Part shown: positions 33,266 to 34,913 of the stretch, in pieces | How positions within the stretch are numbered: the first letter of the stretch is position 1 | Layout: every line of letters begins with the position of its first letter | Assembly (NCBI GenBank): GCA_030428385.1 | Contig: JAUIDY010000064.1 | Span: 1 to 34,913, forward strand | DNA from: Rhodothermia bacterium | Lineage (GTDB): Bacteria; Bacteroidota; Rhodothermia; Rhodothermales; JAAAOL01 | Direction: 5' to 3' | Length of the DNA stretch: 34,913 nt | Notes under the pieces: model-generated | Databases searched by the model: none | Seen by the model: only the letters and a program-made list of their open reading frames with translations | Told to the model about the DNA's origin: nothing | Program-made: the position numbers and the translations under genes

Positions 33266-34913
33266 TTATTTGATGATTGCAATTTTGCCCGTCGTCTCAC
33301 CGACGCCTGGGGCTTCGAGGTGGTAGAAATACACCCCATGGGCCACGTCTAGGTCTTCGCGGGTGCGAAGGTCCCACCGCACCGTGCCATCCCCTATACC
33401 ACTGTCATGCATGAGTTCGCGGACCAACTCACCGCGGGCATTGTAAATCCGAATGCGGGCGTTGGCGGGTACGTGAATGAAGTCAATACGCCGCTCCCCA
33501 CGACCGCTCGTGATGGTAGGAGGCAAGGGTCTTTCCCAGGATGCCGCTGCCACATAGGGGTTTGGCACAACCTTCACGCGGTCCAATTCTGCCTTCGCCG
33601 CTTCAGGATTGATGCCTGCGGCACGCGTTCGATAGCTGTAACGGTCGTTGGCAGAAAAGGGCTTAAAAGTGCGCACGGCGTATACATCGCCTGCGGCAGG
33701 AAAATCACCATCGAAGCCGCCCTCACTGTTCTGGTTCGCCCGGATGCCATACGTGGGTGTCAGCGTCCCATTTAGCTCCTCATAAATGAAGATGAACTCG
33801 TTCCCATCAAAAATGCCATTGGCGTTGGCGGGCTCAAAAAACACAAATTGCGCTGGGCGGTCGAGCGTGACATTATGCACGGTGAAATTGGTTGGACCTG
33901 CAGTAGTTTGTGGGCCCCGAGAACCGAGTTGGAAGCCGCCGATGGATTGTCCAATCAGGTCGTTGGAGAAGCGTACTTCGTAGTCGTAGGGCACACGCAC
34001 ACCCTCATAGCGCCACTGGGTTACGTTGATCAGCAACGTACTGAGGTCCACCTTACCTGCGGGATCTGCAAACCCCGTCAGATCCTGATTCAGGCGGGTC
34101 TCATCGTTTCGGAAGAAAAAGCGCATCCCGTCGAAGATGGCAGACGAGACCTCCCCGATAGGTATGTTGTCGAGCAAAACCCGTCCATCGGCCTCTACCG
34201 CAAAGGAGGAAGCAGAGGGGGCACCGCTGCTAGTAAAGGTGAGCGTATAGCGGGTATTTTCGTTCAACAAACGAGGGTCTAGCACTTCTACCAATACATC
34301 GCCGGTGGCAGGGCCTTGTTCGTGACTGATGTCTTCGCTGAGGCCTCCATTTTCAAATCCAGAGACAGGGGCATTGGGTGTTACTTCCACCACGTTTTTG
34401 CCTGTTATGGCCTGGCCCGACTCGTTGACGCTTACGGCAAAGTTGTTTTCAGCAGGGAAGAAGCCGAGGGCGGGGTCCCCTCGGTCATATGCCGTAAGTG
34501 CATAATAATAGGTGCGGCCGTTTTCCACGAGGGTGTCACGGTAGGCATAACGAAGCCCCGTGTTGTCCCCTAGATAAAAGGGTGTTCCGCGCACGCGATC
34601 GTACAGGTTGTTGTCCGAGGTCGGCAAGAAGAAGCCTTGGATGGCATCGTCGCGGTCATACTGCACCAGCGGATCAAGGATGGCTGGCGTGCCGAAGGCA
34701 TCAGTGACAATCTCCGGGTCACGGAAAAACGGGTCGGTGCTTTTGAAGAGCCGGTAGCCCTGGAAATCATCGCCCAAGACGGGGTCAATGGACTGCTCGG
34801 CTGCCGAATCCCAGTAGAGCAACACTTCGCCATCGCTGGGCACGGCAGAAAGCTCGGGGCGTTCGGGTGCACGGGCGAAGTTGTAGTTGCGGTCGTAAAT
34901 TTCTTGGATCGTG
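33266..34913 (-). CDS. large secreted protein with T9SS/FlgD-like C-terminal domain (5' end outside window)
   Basis: At least 548 residues are encoded; the frame is open to the window edge (visible N-terminal end IQEIYDRNYNFARAPERPEL), so the start lies beyond 34913. The visible part contains fibronectin-like segments (for example VLLYWDSAAEQSIDPV...GYRLFKSTDPFF, YYYALTAYDRGDP). The C-terminal domain VVPNPYVAAASW...ARIRIYNARGELVREL...GVYFYHLEAPG...KIAIIK is of the FlgD-like/T9SS sorting type. No catalytic motif is seen. Neighbouring genes suggest a cell-surface role connected with the PorV-like protein encoded next and with starch use, but the latter is only by location. Confidence 0.8.
   Translation of the reverse strand, partial: TIQEIYDRNYNFARAPERPELSAVPSDGEVLLYWDSAAEQSIDPVLGDDFQGYRLFKSTDPFFRDPEIVTDAFGTPAILDPLVQYDRDDAIQGFFLPTSDNNLYDRVRGTPFYLGDNTGLRYAYRDTLVENGRTYYYALTAYDRGDPALGFFPAENNFAVSVNESGQAITGKNVVEVTPNAPVSGFENGGLSEDISHEQGPATGDVLVEVLDPRLLNENTRYTLTFTSSGAPSASSFAVEADGRVLLDNIPIGEVSSAIFDGMRFFFRNDETRLNQDLTGFADPAGKVDLSTLLINVTQWRYEGVRVPYDYEVRFSNDLIGQSIGGFQLGSRGPQTTAGPTNFTVHNVTLDRPAQFVFFEPANANGIFDGNEFIFIYEELNGTLTPTYGIRANQNSEGGFDGDFPAAGDVYAVRTFKPFSANDRYSYRTRAAGINPEAAKAELDRVKVVPNPYVAAASWERPLPPTITSGRGERRIDFIHVPANARIRIYNARGELVRELMHDSGIGDGTVRWDLRTREDLDVAHGVYFYHLEAPGVGETTGKIAIIK

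Noticed and set aside
1-34913. CRISPR array, insertion sequence, integrase or prophage genes
   Set aside because: No regularly spaced repeats, transposase or integrase motifs, or phage structural genes are visible on either strand.

Overview
The window is a chromosomal segment of a free-living Gram-negative bacterium, most likely of the Rhodothermota (former Bacteroidetes order Rhodothermales). Evidence: several long secreted proteins end in a type IX secretion (T9SS) type A sorting domain with the YPNPFNP...GxYLYxLEAGG...K pattern; a PorV/PorQ-family outer-membrane protein sits beside them; base composition is moderately GC-rich; and Shine-Dalgarno sequences are used together with many GTG and TTG starts, which is unlike typical AT-rich Bacteroidia. 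Assignment below phylum level is not possible from the sequence alone.

Layout. (1) 1-1473: a shared terminator and a secreted beta-helix protein (minus). (2) 1646-6182 (plus): a membrane protein fusing a phytol/dolichol-kinase-like half to a DUF92 (VTE6-like) half, an acidic amino-acid:cation symporter and a secreted TPR protein. (3) 6188-7869 (minus): an AbgT-family transporter, and a tRNA-Arg(CCG) with its own terminator. (4) 8015-15574 (plus): a compact housekeeping run of sigma-70-like factor, CPBP membrane protease, DUF2007 protein, cdsA, a small membrane protein, mutL, tilS and hpt, with several overlapping or near-contiguous genes. (5) 15575-18874: a structured-looking leader with a tiny membrane ORF, then a divergent pair made of an HD phosphohydrolase (minus) and a polysaccharide-deacetylase-like protein (plus). 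(6) 18957-22630 (plus): a secreted HEAT-like protein preceded by two LacI-type palindromes, then an AT-richer island of three membrane-anchored proteins that resemble minor pilins or pseudopilins but lack the prepilin peptidase motif. (7) 22634-34913 (minus): one long starch/maltodextrin locus.

How the starch locus may work (inference from families and order). In transcription order it encodes a large T9SS-type secreted protein (truncated by the window edge), a PorV/PorQ-like outer-membrane protein, a secreted multi-module starch-binding-like protein with a T9SS tail, a secreted GH13 amylase with two N-terminal glycogen/starch-binding-type modules and a T9SS tail, a lipoprotein GH13 of the neopullulanase/cyclomaltodextrinase type, a lipoprotein solute-binding protein and two MalF/MalG-type permeases. 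Starch would be bound and cut at the surface, trimmed by the lipoprotein enzyme and imported by the ABC system. No SusC/SusD pair and no MalK-type ATPase are present in the window.

The least explained parts are the three-gene pilin-like island at 20.2-22.6 kb with its AT-rich leader, the paired palindromes at 18957-19017, and the leader plus micro-ORF at 15575-15920.
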